Source: an uncultured Eubacteriales bacterium
GTDB taxonomy: Bacteria > Bacillota > Clostridia > Peptostreptococcales > Anaerovoracaceae
DNA length: 53,846 bases
Reading direction: 5' to 3'
Assembly (NCBI GenBank): GCA_902796965.1
Contig: CADBRA010000091.1
Coordinates: 1 to 53,846, forward strand
Shown one piece after another: positions 53,280 to 53,846 of this stretch (its first letter is position 1; the number at the start of each line of letters is the position of its first letter). Made by a program: the position numbers and the translations under genes. Below the pieces are notes generated by a model that was not told the origin of the DNA, ran no database searches, and saw only the letters and a list, made by a program, of their open reading frames with translations.

Positions 53280-53761
53280 TCACGATTTTATTTTCAACAT
53301 GATATTTCTAACTGCTGCATATATAAGATAGCCAATCAATCCTCCGGCAGTATTAGTGATGACATCTGTAATATCAGTGGCTCTAAATGTTATTGAGAAA
53401 AGCTGTAAAAATTCAATGCATATGGAAAAAGACATTGTAAGCAATACCGTTTTTATAAGATTTATATTTTTATTTGCAACAGGCAATAAAAATCCAAAAG
53501 GAATCGTCATAATGACATTAAGAATGATCTGACGTATAAAATTTCCTCTTCTATTAATTACATCTACAAACGGAATTAAATTGACTGCATAACCATATGT
53601 ATGATCAAATAAATTTGGAATACTGCAGATAATCGGCATCAAAGTAAAATAAAGAACAAACGATATATAAACATATATCGTCGTATTGAGAAATAAAGTC
53701 TTTAAGCCCTTACGATGCCATTTTCTAAAAAATATGAATACATATATAATGACCAGCGCAG
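53280..53761 (-). pseudogene. VanZ-like membrane protein, 5' end disrupted
   Basis: The open frame can be followed from about 53761 down to the stop at 53280, reading LVIIYVFIFFRKWHRKGLKTLF, then YISFVLYFTLMPIICSIPNL, NLIPFVDVINRRGNFIRQIILNVIMTIPFGFLLPV and CIEFLQLFSITFRATDITDVITNTAGGLIGYLIY. This is the VanZ/RDD-like fold, with the FRATDITDVITNTAGGLIGY motif. The N-terminal membrane segment is incomplete and no start codon with ribosome binding site is present before the apparent insertion-element end. It is AT-rich compared with its neighbours, suggesting acquired DNA. Confidence 0.7.
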
Positions 53762-53846
53762 TGTTAGAGTCGGGAGAAATTAACCACTTAGAGTCAGGCG
53801 AAATTAACCAATAAAAGTCAAAAGAAAAAAGCCATTACCTAAATCA
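53762..53846. mobile_element. probable end of an IS21-family element
   Basis: It begins TGTTAGAGTCGGGAGAAATT and repeats a 24-nt unit: TTAGAGTC-GGGAGAAATTAACCAC then TTAGAGTC-AGGCGAAATTAACCAA. Multiple subterminal repeats starting after a terminal TG are characteristic of IS21-family ends. The window stops before any transposase (istA/istB) appears. The boundary coincides with loss of VanZ homology. Confidence 0.55.

Overview
The window looks like a chromosomal segment of an anaerobic, mid-GC, Gram-positive bacterium of the Clostridia. The evidence is a clostridial-style dcw (division and cell wall) cluster running from mraZ to ftsZ, a MurE with the DNPR motif typical of meso-diaminopimelate enzymes, a PASTA-domain penicillin-binding protein, a surface L,D-transpeptidase with SLH repeats, a threonine T-box, TGS-less ThrRS, and an aldo/keto reductase with ferredoxin-type clusters. 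Genus and species cannot be read from the sequence. Almost all genes lie on the minus strand; the plus-strand exceptions are hicAB, a phosphoribosyltransferase and thrS.

Layout. 1-1770 is a decayed integrative element: a C-terminal fragment of an S24 (LexA/CI-like) repressor, an intact hicA-hicB toxin-antitoxin operon with its own promoter and operator repeats, a structured intergenic element, and a frameshifted, truncated tyrosine integrase abutting a tRNA operon. 1731-2134 is the tRNA operon (Asn-GTT, Leu-TAA, initiator Met-CAT) with a perfect consensus promoter and a strong terminator. 2661-3344 encodes a DUF554 membrane protein. 3636-14353 (minus) carries pheS, pheT, a long ZapA-like protein, mutS2, argS, a radical SAM protein and a TPR protein. 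14391-28795 is the dcw cluster in the order mraZ, rsmH, ftsL, PBP (spoVD/ftsI), murE, murF, mraY, murD, ftsW/spoVE, murG, ftsQ, ftsZ; murC, murB and ftsA are absent from it, and an internal terminator separates ftsL from the PBP gene.

29413-36146 holds a fused 3-dehydroquinate dehydratase-shikimate kinase overlapping a small DUF2007-like protein, the ychF GTPase/ATPase, an SLH/InlB-repeat L,D-transpeptidase, lgt and a lipoprotein. 36472-40004 pairs an aldo/keto reductase with a P-type cation ATPase. 40685-46186 is an accessory stretch: a phosphoribosyltransferase, a frameshifted LytTR regulator with structured downstream DNA, a nitroreductase, a VOC-family protein, a LOG-family protein, an SprT-like metalloprotease and an EamA transporter. 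46508-50186 carries the most intriguing group: two different glutamate-cysteine-ligase-superfamily enzymes translationally coupled to each other, followed by an EgtC/YafJ-like class II glutamine amidotransferase. Divergent from it is thrS behind a T-box with an ACC specifier. The right edge is a VanZ-like gene whose 5' part is apparently cut by the end of an IS21-like element.

Non-coding DNA is unusual: intergenic spaces carry many short GC-rich hairpins whose stems vary but whose loop is a constant TCC (GGA on the other strand), plus two further families of dispersed 31-35 nt repeats. The best candidates for undescribed biology are the double gamma-glutamyl ligase/amidotransferase locus, the triloop hairpin family, and the dehydroquinase-shikimate kinase fusion.
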